Assembly (NCBI GenBank): GCA_027596075.1
Contig: JADGJC010000261.1
Span: 1 to 52,592, forward strand
From: Rhizophlyctis rosea
Taxonomy: Eukaryota > Chytridiomycota > Chytridiomycetes > Rhizophlyctidales > Rhizophlyctidaceae
Length of the DNA stretch: 52,592 bases
Direction: 5' to 3'
Shown: positions 11,641 through 24,192 of the stretch, in pieces
How positions within the stretch are numbered: the stretch's first letter is position 1
Layout: each line of letters begins with the position of its first letter
Notes under the pieces: model-generated
What the model was told of the DNA's origin: nothing
Seen by the model: the letters and a program-made list of their open reading frames with translations, nothing else
The model's database searches: none
Translations under genes and position numbers: made by a program

Positions 11641-12755
11641 TCATTCTTCAGTGCGAGACCTCTCACCCGTCCGCGGACCACCAAGCAGTTCGTCAATCAA
11701 TGCCGAATCGTAATGAATGAACTAGGTTTGATTGCAAGAATTTTTCAGGAATATGATTACCAGTAGATACCACATGGTCTTTACCTCCATGACTGAGTAT
11801 TGCAGTTTCAACTCCCCGCCACTCAAAGACGCCCACACTTCATCAGGAGTAGCTTTCGCAGGAAGGCCCGATACGAAGGTCGGGTGCTTGTTCATGTAGT
11901 TGATCCATCTTTCCATTGTGTTCGGCAGTTGCGACCATTGTTCGAATGTGAGGTCGTCAACATGGACGCATCGATAGACGCCGCAGTAGATGTAGCCCGC
12001 ATTGCCGTCCGGTTTGACGAACAGCTGGAAGTGGTCGGTTTCGTTGGCGAGGTATTTGTGTAAGGAGTAGTAGATGACACCATGTCGTCCAGGTTGTGAT
12101 GGGAGTTCAGGGTTCCATTGCTATTATTTTTTCGTTATTCAGCGGCAGTGGGACGTTTGCATGAATGCCGGATACGGTTACCATGTCATCTTTGAACCAG
12201 CGCTTTCCACCGTCATAACACAGATGACGCTTCTTTTCAGCCGCAAGGGGTTGCGCCGACCTCAAATTTCCGCCGAGAACTTTGCAAAGGTCCGCGCTCA
12301 TGAAGCGGTGCAGTGGCAAATCGTCAGCCTCTGGCCCCAAGTTGAATGCACTCAGTTCAACGTGATGCATCGAGCGACTATCTTCAGTCTGCTAAAGGGT
12401 TCAGCTGTCTTCTATATGGTTGAACTTCGATATGCACATACGATCTTGACGCTGGAAACCGACCGACGTTTGTGGACATTGTGGTCACCGGAGGTGGGAT
12501 GATACTCTGGTGTGGTCTCTCCTACATGGATTGGTTGTAGTTCGCAGCCAAGATTTAAAGGAGGAGTTTGAATTGTTCTACCTACCAGTCAGTTCGCGCT
12601 TGACTTTTTTGACGACCTTTGCGGTCAGAGCCCTGGTGTTGTCAACTCGAATGCGCTTGGGCCTAGGGCCTTCCTCACACTGTCCATGTATCAGTCGGTT
12701 GTCGACGGCACGCTTCACACCTCTTTCTCACCGGCGTACTGATGAATTGGATCAT
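11641..12755 (-). CDS. DUF6697-like fungal protein
   Basis: Six exons: 12755-12732, 12679-12586, 12506-12442, 12388-12182, 12120-11785, 11721-11641; 268 aa with all phases consistent. The first coding exon is 24 nt and its 52-nt intron removes an otherwise frame-breaking stretch. The N-terminus is basic (KVVKKVKRE). The C-terminal 180 residues read like the fungal DUF6697 domain: SADLCKVLGGNL, then WNPELPSQPGRHGVIY, YIYCGVYRC, LTFEQWSQLP, and TPDEVWASL...LQYSVM. That domain is found in many fungi and has no known biochemical role. The family call is from memory of its pattern, so moderate certainty. No signal peptide or membrane segment. Confidence 0.7.
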
Positions 12756-13845
12756 GTCTGAGAGAGTGCAAAGAGCTAGATATCGTCGTCGGTCCATCTT
12801 TGTCCTTCTTCTTTATTTGTTGTCCTGGCCGTCGTCAGTCGGGGGTCTGAGCCGTTATGCTTGCTTGATAGTGTCAAATTGAACTGCTTATTTTGTCGGA
12901 CAAACAAAAAAACGGGTAATAGGGTTGTGACAGTAGAGTAAAATGCGAAAAGCAGGGTGGGAAAGTTGAGCAGCATGTGCCTGTCATGACGAAGGGGTTC
13001 AGCGATTCCGAACTGATGGGACTGGAACCAGCTGTGCCACCGTCTTGCTGCGGAATTTCATTGCTGGTCGCGTCGTGAGATAATAATAATTTGGGTGGGA
13101 ATGAGAGGGAGTTGCGACGAAATGACTGGCAGGTCATGTGTCCCATCCAGCATCCATGACTGTGCCCTTTTGCCACAAGGCTGCGTTCACGACATTGAGG
13201 AAGGACAATGATTTAGTCGTCGAAACAAATTGGCTGGCATTATTCGTGGTGCCCTTCTTGCGAAAAGAAGATGGAAAGCCATTCACTCCTCCTTATACAT
13301 TTCCCGGATCCACTTTTCCCACAGGTTCAACATGCTTGCCATGAATTCATTCAGGCGTGCACCATGCTCCTGCACGACCTATATTGCCTAGCTGGCACAG
13401 GGAGTGTGTTATCTGCTGGAGCACTGAGAAGTGGGAGTTCCCATCCCATTAATGGCTCCGCCGAAATGTTTAACTTTGTTTTAGAACATCCATCATCGAG
13501 CTGTCGAGTTCCACAGTGCTGTATGCATAACTAGTAAATGTCAGCGCCCCGCATACACTGTTGGTAATTCCTAAACTTACGAGCAAGTTTCCATATATTA
13601 GCTGATCACCTTCCAAATCTGGGGACTTGAGCTCTTGGGATCTGGCAGCCGAAAGAGCGAGCGTGGCTGTGCAAAATTCGGGGTCCGACGCGTGGTGGCA
13701 CGGCAGACCCAAGCGCTCCTCTTCTTCCTTTGGTTCTGTTCTTTCATGCTACAATATCTTTTCATGACGGTCAATGGTATTCTTTGATCCATAGCAAAAA
13801 TCTCCGCGGTTGCTGACGGCGATCAATAAATCTTGCGCATACCGT
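12756..13845. other. Intergenic, upstream of the ABC transporter
   Basis: This 1.09-kb stretch lies between the divergent starts of the DUF6697-like gene and the ABC transporter. It should hold both promoters. On the minus strand around 13351-13750 two open segments joined by a good GTAAGT donor (13580) and an AG acceptor could be a small gene, but no start codon or family supports it. Confidence 0.4.
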
Positions 13846-16800
13846 ATGTCTGAAGAAAACCCGCCGATGCCTGCGGCGGGAAGGATCTACCCGAGCCCAG
13901 ACGTAAACGTTTCAGAGGACGATGTTTATACCACAGGTGACGTGGAAGCTCCTCCACTGCTTGGGACACGTCGTTATGAGCCGAAGCACATATCGCTATG
14001 GGCTCTGTGGCAGTTCGCAACCAGTTTGGATATCTTCCTCATACTGTAAGTTACTGACTGCTGGTAAGATGGGTTGCATGGATGCAAGGGCCATGAGCTG
14101 TTCAGCTTTGGTTGTAGTGACATGTACTTGGAGTACCATACTTGGTTTGAGTTAGTAATGACCTGTCTGTGGCGAGCTCCGGCTGATTGCATTGGAATCG
14201 ATGCTCTTGAAACTGCGCACTGAGAGTGACTTCCGTATAGAACCCGAATTGGATGAGTCCTTCGGCATTCTTCAACCAGTGATGTAATGATCTAGTTAGC
14301 CATTGTATGTGTAGAGCTACACATTGACGTAGACTGGCAATACTGAGCTCGCACCACTGAAAGTTTGTTCTCACTGAGTCGGTTGAAAACAATATTGACT
14401 GAAACATCACCAGTCTCGCAGCCCTTACTAGCATTGTAACTGGGATCATCAACCCGTTAGCGATTCGTATTTTGGGCGAGCTGCTGTCCGGGTTCTTGGC
14501 CGCTGCCGTGGGAGGAGTGAATGTCGGAGGAAATTCGACGGACTCTGACAACCTCACCGAGAAGGCACTGAAGTTCACTTACCTCGGTCTGGGTTCGTTT
14601 GGTGCAACCTACATCAGTCGTGCTCTTTGGGTGCTGACAGCAGAGAAACAGATTAGTGTAAGTCTTCCATCTTCAACAACCACCATCGCTTCAACCCTCC
14701 GCCGGTCACTCATCCCCTATGACACCGCAATCAGAGAATCTCCCTCGCTTATCTGGAGAGTATCTTGCGGCAAGATATGGAATATTTTGATATGGTGAGC
14801 TTAATGCCATATCAAGTGAAGTCATAGCAAGCAGTCATAACCTACACATACAGGCTCAAGGGGAATCTCCTACCGCCCGCCTTCAAAATGACATCCCACT
14901 CATCCGCAGGGGCATTGGGGAAAACACTGGTGTGTTGTTCTCCACCCTTGGCACAATGATCACAAGCTTGGTAATCTCCTTTTGGACTGGGTGGAAGTTG
15001 ACCTTGATTCTGTATGTTGCACTGGGCCGTCATTGGCTGTTTCAATGTATTGACACCTTCTCACTGACACTATTTGGGGCCTTTCAACTCTATCAGACTC
15101 GCCCTCCTTCCCCTCCTTGTTTTCACTGGCTTCATCATAGTCCGTGTAGATTCACGCATGACCAAACGCAGCAGCGATGCTTTTGTGTTCGCTTCCTCTG
15201 TTGCTGAACAAGCACTGTCAGGCATTCGGACTGTATGCGCCTTCTCCCTTCAGCGTCGGTTCGTCCTCCGCTATGGAGACAGCTTGAAGAATGTTGAGCA
15301 GGCAGACCGCAAAAAGGCTCATGCATCAGGTCTCGCCATGGGTGTTTTCAACTGCGTGTTGTTTTTGATCTTCGCCTTCGGCTTTTGGTGGGCTAGTAGA
15401 ATGGTTGTTAGGCATGAGGTGGAAGGGTCGGGTGTTGTGGTAAGCTGTCTTCCCATTACTAAGATGCTGGATGTAGACATTATATAGAACAACTCCCCTT
15501 GTTCCAACCTGACAGGTCATCCTGCTGTCAATGATGATGCTCGCTGCGGCCCTTATGGATATCCCAGCGACTCTCCTAGTCTTGGCCAGTGCGCAAGCCG
15601 CTGCCCTGGTGATCTACAACACCATCAACAAGCAGTCGGCTGCAGACAACTACAGCAGGGACCAACAACTTGAACTGCGAGACATGCGAGGAGATGTTTG
15701 GTTCAGGGACGTCCACTTCAGTTATCCATCCAGGCCGCATATCCCCATCCTGCAAGACTTGACTTTGAACATAGGGGCGGGCCAGACAGTTGCATTCGTT
15801 GGGTATGTTGAGCCAGACTTTTGACTATGGAAGCCTATGTGATCATCCCTTGACGTCTTCCCTGACTTGATAGGGGTTCTGGATCCGGAAAATCTACCAC
15901 CATCTCTCTATTGCAACGCTTCTATACTCCTTCTTTGGGGTCCGTCTTTATTGATGGTGTGGACGTTCAATCTTTAGACATAGCTGATCTTCGTAGACAA
16001 ATTGGAGTTGTTGGGTATGTGTTGTTGATGTGCAGTCGCAGTATGACCGCACATCCAATGCCCTCATTCACAGTCAGGAACCGGTACTATTTTCTCTTAC
16101 CATCAAGCAAAACATCCTGTTGGGTACGCACAACATGGTCACGCCAGCAGAGTTCTTGGAAGTCTGCAAGATGGCGCAATGTCATGACTTCGTTTCCAAA
16201 TTCCCGCTGGGGTATGATACACCTGTTGCGGCGGGAATGTTGAGTGGTGGGCAGAAGCAGAGGATCGGTAGGTCTACTGCCGTACAAGGCGTCAACAAGT
16301 CTTTTTGGATGGGATCTATACCCACATATGCTCAACCTGACTATTTGCAGCCATTGCTCGTGCATTGATCAAAAACCCCAAGATCCTATTGCTGGATGAG
16401 GCAAGACTGGATTTCGCTGTCATCACCGCACGCGTTCAACTCTAAATTGTATATATTATCAGGCTACATCAGCGTTAGATACGAACTCTGAACGCCTTGT
16501 GCAAAAAGCTCTTGATGAAGCGGGCAAGGGTCGGACAACCATCATCATTGGTAAGTAATGTCCATGACAGGTCAATATTTGCCACACATCTAACTTGGTC
16601 CCTTCCACTACGCGCAGCCCATCGTCTCTCCACAGTCCGTAATGCGGACGTCATTTGCGTAATGGATAAGGGCAAACTGGTGGAAAAGGGCACTCACACT
16701 GAGCTCTACAATCGCCGTGGGATGTACACCCAGCTAGTGGACAAACAAAGTCTCTCGCTGAAGAAAGCGGACAACCTGGAGAAGAGTGTGGACGCACCTT

Positions 16801-19390
16801 CGGAAGGAGCTGTTGACACTCTGGCGATCGGTTCCCCTCCAACTCCTACAGCTCGGGCATATGAGCAGAATGACCAAATCCGGAAGATGATGGATGAGGA
16901 GGTATTGGTTATGGATGGTGCAGAGTATCTTGCGAGAGAGGCAAGGCTGAGGATTAAAGAAGAGAAGCTCCGCCGGAAAGCGGATGTGAACACGATGGGG
17001 CCGTCGAGCGTTTTTGGTAGAGTGTTCAAGATGATGAAATATGAGAGGTGGATGATCATTTTGGGAACTATAGCAGCCGGGGTGAATGGATTGGTGAATA
17101 ATCTCTTCCGTCCAGAATCCTTTCAAATCTCAAACACAAACACATTGAGCTTATTTCATCTTAGGTGTTTCCGGGCTTCGCGCTGATTCTTGGGTTCACA
17201 ATTGGGGAGATCATGAAGCCTGCCGAAATCCTTGCTTCGGCCAGAACCTTCTCCGGCATCAACATGTGGATCAGTTGCATGCGTATGTCTTTGCACTCCG
17301 CTTCTCAAACTTTCTTTTGCCCAACACGCTGACCGTTATCAAACTTCTTTCCATTTATCAGTTGTCGTTGCCATCCTAGCCCTTGTCGGCAAATGGGCCC
17401 AGTCATCCATGTTTGGTCGCGCCAACGCTCAACTTACTTCCCGCTTGCGCCTTGCGGTGTTTGAGAATCTTAACAGACAGGAAATCGGGTTCTTCGATGC
17501 TAAAGCCAATTCCGTTGGCATTCTATGCAACAAGTTGGGAGCCGTGAGTGGAGTGCCCAAGCTGGTAACCGATGTTTGGGGTGGATTGGCGCAGTTGACC
17601 TTGTGAGTGGGAGCTCTGCAGATCGGCATCATGATTCACCGATCTAATCGTTCGCCACGTATCTAGTACAGCACTTTACGGTATAGGCTTGTCGTGCGCC
17701 TTCGAAGCGCGGTTGGCCGGGGTAAACCATCTCATCTCTCTTCTCTCATGCGCTTCATGCAAAAGCTTGACCTGGCATCCTGATACCCTAAATAGATTCT
17801 TTTCCTGTTGGCGCCCTTTTTGTTGCTTGCATCCTATTGGCAGAGCAGCTCATTGACAAAGTTCGCGGAGGCAAGTAAGGAAGCACTGGAGCAGGCCAGC
17901 TCCGTAGCGCTTGAGGCCATCCGCGAGGTCAAGACTTTGAAAATGCTCGGAAGGGAGAAATTTGCAGTTGAGCGTTACGAAGGTGAGAAGCTTGCATCTC
18001 ATGAGATGTTTGGAAACCTGCTGTTGACATTTTGCCACACAGCATCGTTGGCCAAACCTTACGCTCTCAGTCGTCGAAACGCTTTGATCGATAGCGGTGC
18101 ATACGCATTGCAAGCTACAGCAGGGATGTTTACAATCGGGCTTGGTCTATATGCAGGGCACCGTCTGATGGAGTCAGGCTCGATCGAAATGTGGAGGTTG
18201 ATTGTTGTCATCCTCGGGATGATGGTCACCATGATGTCCATTGCAGGCTCTGCTGGATTAGCTTCTGCCTATGCAGTTGGGAAATTTGCGGCTCGAGAGG
18301 TGAGCGGTATATGTGTTGACATGTGGAACGATTATCCGCACTTACAATCCACTACGAATTCAGACCTTAGCCACACTAGATCGCAAGACTTTGATCAATC
18401 CAGATGTCGGGGGTGTTGTTCCACACCAGTTCCGGGCTAGATTTGAATTCAAGGATCTGGTCTTCCAATATCCCACATCTACCGAGCCGATCTTCACCGG
18501 AGAGTTCAACCTATTGGGGGCTGAAAACAAGTCCCTTGCTTTGGTAAGCAAAACAACCTCTGTCTCCTGCCCGCTTTCCATGCAATTAACTAACCATAAA
18601 TTCTGTGCATGTGTAGGTCGGGCCGTCGGGGTGCGGCAAGTCCACTGTCATAGGTCTTCTTCAAAGATGGTACGACCCACTTGCTGGGACCTCCACGGTG
18701 GGCGAAATCCCCATCAAAGACTATGATCTTTTCCGAGGTCTCCGAGCAAACATGGCCCTTGTTGGTCAGGAACCGGTGCTGTTTGATATGTCAATCGCGG
18801 ACAATATCGCGTGGGGCTCCGAAAAGCCTGTATCCATGGAGGAAATCAAGGAAGCGGCTAGGCAGGCCAATGTGCACACCTTTGTGGATACTCTTCCGGA
18901 AGGTTGGCGCATACCTTGGCTGATCATTGGTTTAGAAAAGAGTGTCACTAAATTCTTGTGGTGGATTGCTAGGATACGAAACACGTGTGGGCGACAAAGG
19001 GGGACATCTTTCCGGTGGGCAGAAGCAACGGATTGCAATTGCACGCGCTCTCATCCGCAAGCCGAAGTTTTTGCTGTTGGATGAGGCGACCAGCGCATTG
19101 GATTCGACGAGCGAGGTGGAAGTGCAGAGGGCTATTGATCAAGCTGCCACCGGAAGAACAACTGTGACCATCGCTCACCGGTATGTCCTTAACGAAAACC
19201 ATTTCTCATATGCCCTTCATCAGCGGACAGCTCACGGTTGCATGGTCTATCTTATAGGCTGTCAACCATCAAAAACGTCGATTGCATTGCTGTGGTGACT
19301 GATGGACGGATTGTCGAGATGGGCACGCACGATGAGTTGCTAGCACAGAATGGAATCTATGCCGCAATGTGTCGTCAACAGGATTTGTAA
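13846..19390 (+). CDS. Full-length ABC transporter, subfamily B (P-glycoprotein/MDR type)
   Basis: Nineteen exons: 13846-14045, 14414-14657, 14735-14794, 14854-15011, 15097-15439, 15516-15802, 15874-16014, 16074-16267, 16351-16400, 16463-16550, 16618-17093, 17165-17282, 17362-17602, 17667-17721, 17796-18299, 18364-18543, 18617-18902, 18973-19180, 19258-19390; 1,321 aa in a TMD-NBD-TMD-NBD order. NBD1 has Walker [10 protein letters not shown] (about 431-439), Q-loop QEPVLF, signature LSGGQKQRI (about 533), Walker B ILLLDE (about 554-559) and AHRLST. NBD2 has GPSGCGKST (about 1115), QEPVLF, LSGGQ (1221-1225), FLLLDE and AHRLST. Both ATP sites look intact. It probably exports lipids or xenobiotics across a membrane; substrate unknown. 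Intron 1 is unusually long (368 nt), and intron 9 uses a GC donor. Confidence 0.93.
16401..16462 (+). other. GC-AG intron in the ABC transporter
   Basis: The intron splits the Walker B region of NBD1 between the codons for Glu and Ala of [10 protein letters not shown]. The donor reads GAG|GCAAGA and the acceptor TATCAG|GCT. No GT donor nearby restores the frame and the invariant motif, so the GC donor is well supported. Confidence 0.85.
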
Positions 19391-19563
19391 CATTTCAGAC
19401 CAAACCTTTGGCGCCTGGTATGTCCCAGGTAGTATGGTCTGCATGACAGTGGTCAGATTTAGAGTGAAAATGCATCATTCATTTCATGGAATACAGAGCC
19501 TTCCAATTGCAATCCTTTCCAGTTGGCGAGGACACTAGCGCACCCATCACCGTTTCTTTTCGC

Positions 19564-20711
19564 TCATCCCCAGGCGCTATTGTTGTTCTTACCACCCCAT
19601 CCTCCACCCCCATCACCCCCACCTCCCCACGCGCTATCCGCATTATTAGAGACCCCACCACCCCCTGATTCCTTCTCTCCACCACCCCAAGTACCCCACC
19701 CACTCTTCTCCTCCTTCCCACCCGACCATTCCTCATCCTTCTTCTGATATGATTCCTCCTCTTCCTGTTGAGGAGTCTCCTTCTGGTGGTCATTGTCACC
19801 CCATGAGCCCCACCCCCCATTACTCGACTTGCCCTTTGGTTGTGACATTTCCGGAGCTGCGGCAGGAGTAGTCCCGCCTTCATCGAGCTCGACGAACTTG
19901 CGTTGTTTTTCCGCTGTGTCCTTTTCAAGTTGTGGGTGCGGAGCTTTGCGCATGCGAGCGTACACTCGATGCTCGTGAATGGAGTATCCGAACTGGATGT
20001 TGATGACTGATCAGTCCATGCTGCATGATGTAACATGCACCGGAGATTTATGACCGTTAGAACCGTCTACTCACCCACAGGAGCCACAAAGCCCACACCC
20101 CTGCAACACCGGCGTACACCACATCCAAGTTCTTCTTGAAGTAACTATTATAGTCGACCTTGCATCCCCCAATCTTGTCAGGCAAGGGATCGCCCAGACT
20201 TTTGCAAGTTTGGAAAATGCCAATGGTATGCAATATAGCCATTGCCAAAGCAAACAGCATGGTCAAGTCTGTCAGTAACCGCGACTAGTAGAATGAAGAA
20301 CGCTTCAGATCTCCATCCAATAACCAGCAGCAAACGGAAAGCTTCGGAGCCTGCAACTTACGATAAAAACCCACCAAACTCCTCTCCCCTTCCTAGCGTA
20401 CAGCACCGCATTCACAGCCCCGAGAATCAGCGCAACCCCCGTGCACGCGACCCCTCCATATATCACCGCCTGACAGATGGCTTGTTTCGGGAGCTGGTTG
20501 AAATCGTGAAGGAGGAGACACACTCTTTCGTTGTTGGTGTCGAGTGCTGTGGATTGGTCATATGTCGCGCCAATGAGGAGGATGGCAACGGCCTAATCGG
20601 AATAAGATCAGATGTCTAGTGAAAAGTGCTGTCAAAGAACGTCGGATATTTGAGAGTTACCATCTGTACAACATGGAAGAAGATTGATCCAAGCGCATTT
20701 TTGAGTGGCAT
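19564..20711 (-). CDS. Four-TM (MARVEL-like) membrane protein with Trp-Gly-rich tail
   Basis: Four exons: 20711-20661, 20592-20362, 20284-20075, 19992-19564; 306 aa. Four hydrophobic segments are visible: around IFFHVVQMAVAILLIG, AVIYGGVACTGVALILG, MLFALAMAILHTIGIF and VVYAGVAGVWALWLLW, with short loops; the spacing suits a MARVEL-type tetraspan, but I cannot name the family. The C-terminal 140 residues are predicted cytosolic, Glu/Lys/Gln-rich, then Gly/Trp-rich with seven Trp-Gly pairs (GGWGSWGD, GWGTWGG, SAWGGG, GWGGK and a final AWG). Likely a trafficking or plasma-membrane domain protein. It ends 173 bp from the ABC transporter's stop codon, in convergent orientation. Confidence 0.8.
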
Positions 20712-21162
20712 GTCGTTGGTAGGCGGTGATGGGGTGTGACGGTAGAGTGCGTTGTTATAGGTCACTACCAAGTACAGCAGGATGCCTCGTCACCAACGCT
20801 TGCGATTGTCTTCCGTTTGTTTCAATTTGCAGAATTGAAGGAGCATGCATAAACCGGGTGAAGATCAGTGTTGTCGGAGACGACAAGTGTTCTTGGTGTG
20901 AATGTGGATGAGAAGAATCAAATGATGCTTTGTTTATGGTGCCCACTCTTGGGCGATCGGAATACGGGTTTCATTCATCGGGGGGTGAGTGGATCTGGAA
21001 TCTCTCACCACAAGGGATCGCTGGCTGGTATGTTCCGCATCGTGCAATGTATCGGCGATGAAATCACTGATAAACGGACTTCCCCAACCAATGGTCTCAG
21101 ATCCATGCGTGTCTACACGCAAGCGGGTATATTCAATGTGCACCACAGGCTGCTGGAGCAAC
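20712..21162. other. Intergenic, between tetraspan and GPHR genes
   Basis: This 451-bp gap lies between two minus-strand genes and should contain the tetraspan gene's promoter. I see no further gene or repeat. Confidence 0.5.
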
Positions 21163-23930
21163 CTAATCATAGATACTTTTTCCCAATAACCCATGATCGG
21201 AACCACGCCTTCTGAACCCAACTCCACCCGAAATGCCTCCATCCATTCCCACACCACCCCTCACCACTCCTGTATCAGACCCCCGTGAACCCACGCCCCC
21301 ACTGCTCCCGCTCCACATTCCCATCTCCGCTTCCCGTTGCTTCTGCAACTGAGTAAGGAACTGCAAAAGAAGAGAATCAGTAATCCACAGCAAGACTATG
21401 ATAAATGGGAATAATATGAAGAGATCCTCACCAGAATGAACACTCCACTCGCAATGGCGGACACCAAAAATATTACGTCGAACCACCGATGATAGAAGTT
21501 AAACTCGATCCGACCTAAGACGTCTGTGATGATTGTCCTGCACATAATTGCCAGATGTCAACTCTCAAATCATCAAAGTTCGTTCGACAGAAAACGGACT
21601 CAAGGCACAAGACATACCGATTTTGCTCTGGGAGGTTCATCCGCATCATCAAGACAGAACTAAGGCAATACATTCCAAGCACGTGTGCTAGGAAGAGCCC
21701 AATATTACTTGGCGAGATGGAGGATGAAAATGCCCGGAAAAACTGGAGATATGTGTCATAAAAGTCGCTTTCTCGTGGAAGAAGTGCGTGATGTTTCGGG
21801 TTTACATACCTTCATGAAGATGATCAACAATCCTCGTATACTCACAAACACCAAAATGCCCACAACCACAAAACTCATTTGTTGAGACCAAAACCCTACG
21901 TCGATAGTCCAACCCAGTCGATGCACTACAACTTCCAGCAAGTTCGTGATTGGGTCACGTCCAGTGGAGTGATGCATTCGGTTTGTGATGATATTGAGGG
22001 TAGACTGGATGAGAAGTTGGAGCAGTAGTTTAGTAAACGATACGAATAGAGAACGTGCTGCATCAGTCGTCAATGTTATTTCTTCATCCTTATTGCAACC
22101 CGCATGAGGGCCCCTTCGCACCGTGCAGATAACTAAGACCCATAACGCAAGACTCGGCAAAATGAAAGATAGATGTACTCACCGTAACGACCTTGTATAT
22201 GCACAATCCAGCAAAAATGTATCCCATCAGATTGAAATATTTCCCTTTTAGTGTACGGGCATCCTTGATCCGTTCTTTCTCCATATTTAGATCGTCCAGA
22301 TCCATAAAGAGATGGCGTAGAACCGTTTCCAAAGCAGTGATTTCCGTTCGAAGATGGTTTGTGTCTGTAGCAAAAGATATAAGAGGGGCGCTTGGTTTAC
22401 ACGTAGCGAGTCATCAATTGAATTTGCATACTTTGATCTGCGGAGAAGGAACTTGTGACGCGATTGAAGACGTTTCGCATGAAGCCACCAACGCCCTGAG
22501 TGCCTTGCTAGTAACCACGCCAAGGTCAAGGGTCAGACACCGTCAAAAAAACGAAACTGTGAAAGCGTACGATCCCGTCACAAGTACCTCTTGTAAGACC
22601 CTCTGTTTACGACTGGCTAGCGCCAACTTCTTCTTCTTATTTAGGAGCATTTCCATGGTCTGCAACAGCTTCTTTTCTGCGAGGTTTATATCCGCATCCG
22701 TAACCTTCCTGCAATCAGGGAGATACATCAGTTACACGAATGCCATTGCATGATGATCGATGATCTCGTCTTGCGCAACAACAGAACTTCTTTCTCTGCA
22801 GCAATAGCAACCATTCACTCCAGCACCCACCTCAGGAACAACCATAGCGTGTTGTATGGACTATTTACAGCCCCAAAGCCCGAAAGAATGGCCATGATTG
22901 TCACTCCTATGACCCCCACCCGTCCCATTCCAGGTTCAATGCCGGGTATCCATCTGGAAGGGGAAAACCAGGAAATGCCGACATTTGACGCCTCGGTGCC
23001 GGTGATCGGAAATTGATCTCCGATGCGCCAGAAGAAATAGAAGTAAGCAAGCCAGCATGCTGCCGCAAGGGGCAGGCGGTTACGATGAACCCAACCTAGC
23101 ATAAAAGATGAGATGACTGAAGTTGAATACGAAGGGTATGGCATTACCGTTTTCGCGATCGGCAAACAGGATATAAAACTGGTAGAACGGCAGGAGAATG
23201 ATCACATCAAAGAGCATCAAATATAAGGTCCCTTTCCAGAAGAGCCAACGAGAACTGCGGTTGGGAGGATAGGGAACTGATTCAGTTTGTAAGTATGTCG
23301 TTATATGTCTGAGGCCTAACGCAACCAACCCGTCGCACTAATTCCAGACCGCGTTGCTGAGCCTGCGGTCCTATCAGGAACATCATCAGTGTTGTGATGT
23401 TCCTATTCATTTTGGCATGACCATGGCCAATATTTTGCAAGTACCTCTTGCTGGCTGCTCAGTTTCATCACATCGATTTGGTTTCGACCCGAAAACTTTC
23501 CATCCACGGCTAAGTGCGGCACTGAATCCTGATATTGACAAGATATACTGATCTACCCTTCAGGTAGGCCCATCAAGTGTATCCCTCATGATATGCCCTT
23601 CACGTCTTCACGTATGTTGCGCCCTACATCCGCAGTCAAGTGGTTCACACATACCCACCTCCGATCCAACACATCCCCGATTTCAAAAATAACCATCTCG
23701 AAAAGTGTACACGATGCAGCAAACGTTGCAGAGAAAACAAGCCCAACGTTCTTATTGCGCACTTCGTAGTCGGCAAACAATTTCTCAAGAACGTAAACCC
23801 AGCCCACGCCGAAGAACAAGATGTAGGAGCCTAAAACTACTAGACTGGATGAGAAGAGCGAAGGAAGGGTCGGTAAGGCGTGTGCTGCCGCCATGTCGAC
23901 GGACGACAAGGGTGATATCGTTGCAGCCAT
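21163..23930 (-). CDS. Golgi pH regulator / GPR89 family membrane protein
   Basis: Ten exons: 23930-23659, 23254-23148, 23095-22831, 22708-22588, 22495-22432, 22364-22183, 22004-21810, 21742-21618, 21537-21432, 21360-21163; 544 aa, against about 455 in animals. Diagnostic segments appear in order: [19 protein letters not shown] near the start, [20 protein letters not shown], the [21 protein letters not shown] cytosolic helix, [39 protein letters not shown] and [16 protein letters not shown]. Family members are multi-pass channels or regulators needed for Golgi acidification (animals) and have been proposed as G-protein-linked receptors (plants). A Gly/Arg-rich C-terminal tail of about 55 residues is an addition. 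Intron 1 is 404 nt, the longest in the window. Confidence 0.93.
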
Positions 23931-24192
23931 TGCAAATTACTCTGAGGGTGGAGCGGTATGTAGAATAGATGCATATGTGTGAGAGCGAGTTTGAGGGAAG
24001 AAAGGAAAGTGGTGGAGAACCTGTCAGTCCGCCGCGCACGTGTCGACACGTTCAAGCGTGGCACTTTCCAACAAAGTTCAACCAGCCGCTGTCCCCCTGT
24101 TTCTCACACCCCTCTCATTCCAGATCGCCTCCAACCCTTGTTCCCATTGGCAACATTCCGTCATAGCACCATATAGCAGTTCCTGATACACA
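23931..24192. promoter_or_regulatory. Divergent promoter, GPHR / AGM1-RIB4
   Basis: Only 262 bp separate the start codons of the GPHR gene (-) and the mutase-lumazine synthase gene (+). Both promoters must lie here. No specific motif was identified. Confidence 0.55.

Noticed and set aside
12640..12755. Apparent frameshift near the start of the DUF6697-like gene
   Set aside because: A 52-nt intron (12731-12680, CCG|GTGAGA to GACAG|TGT) restores the frame and provides a start codon, so no frameshift is needed.
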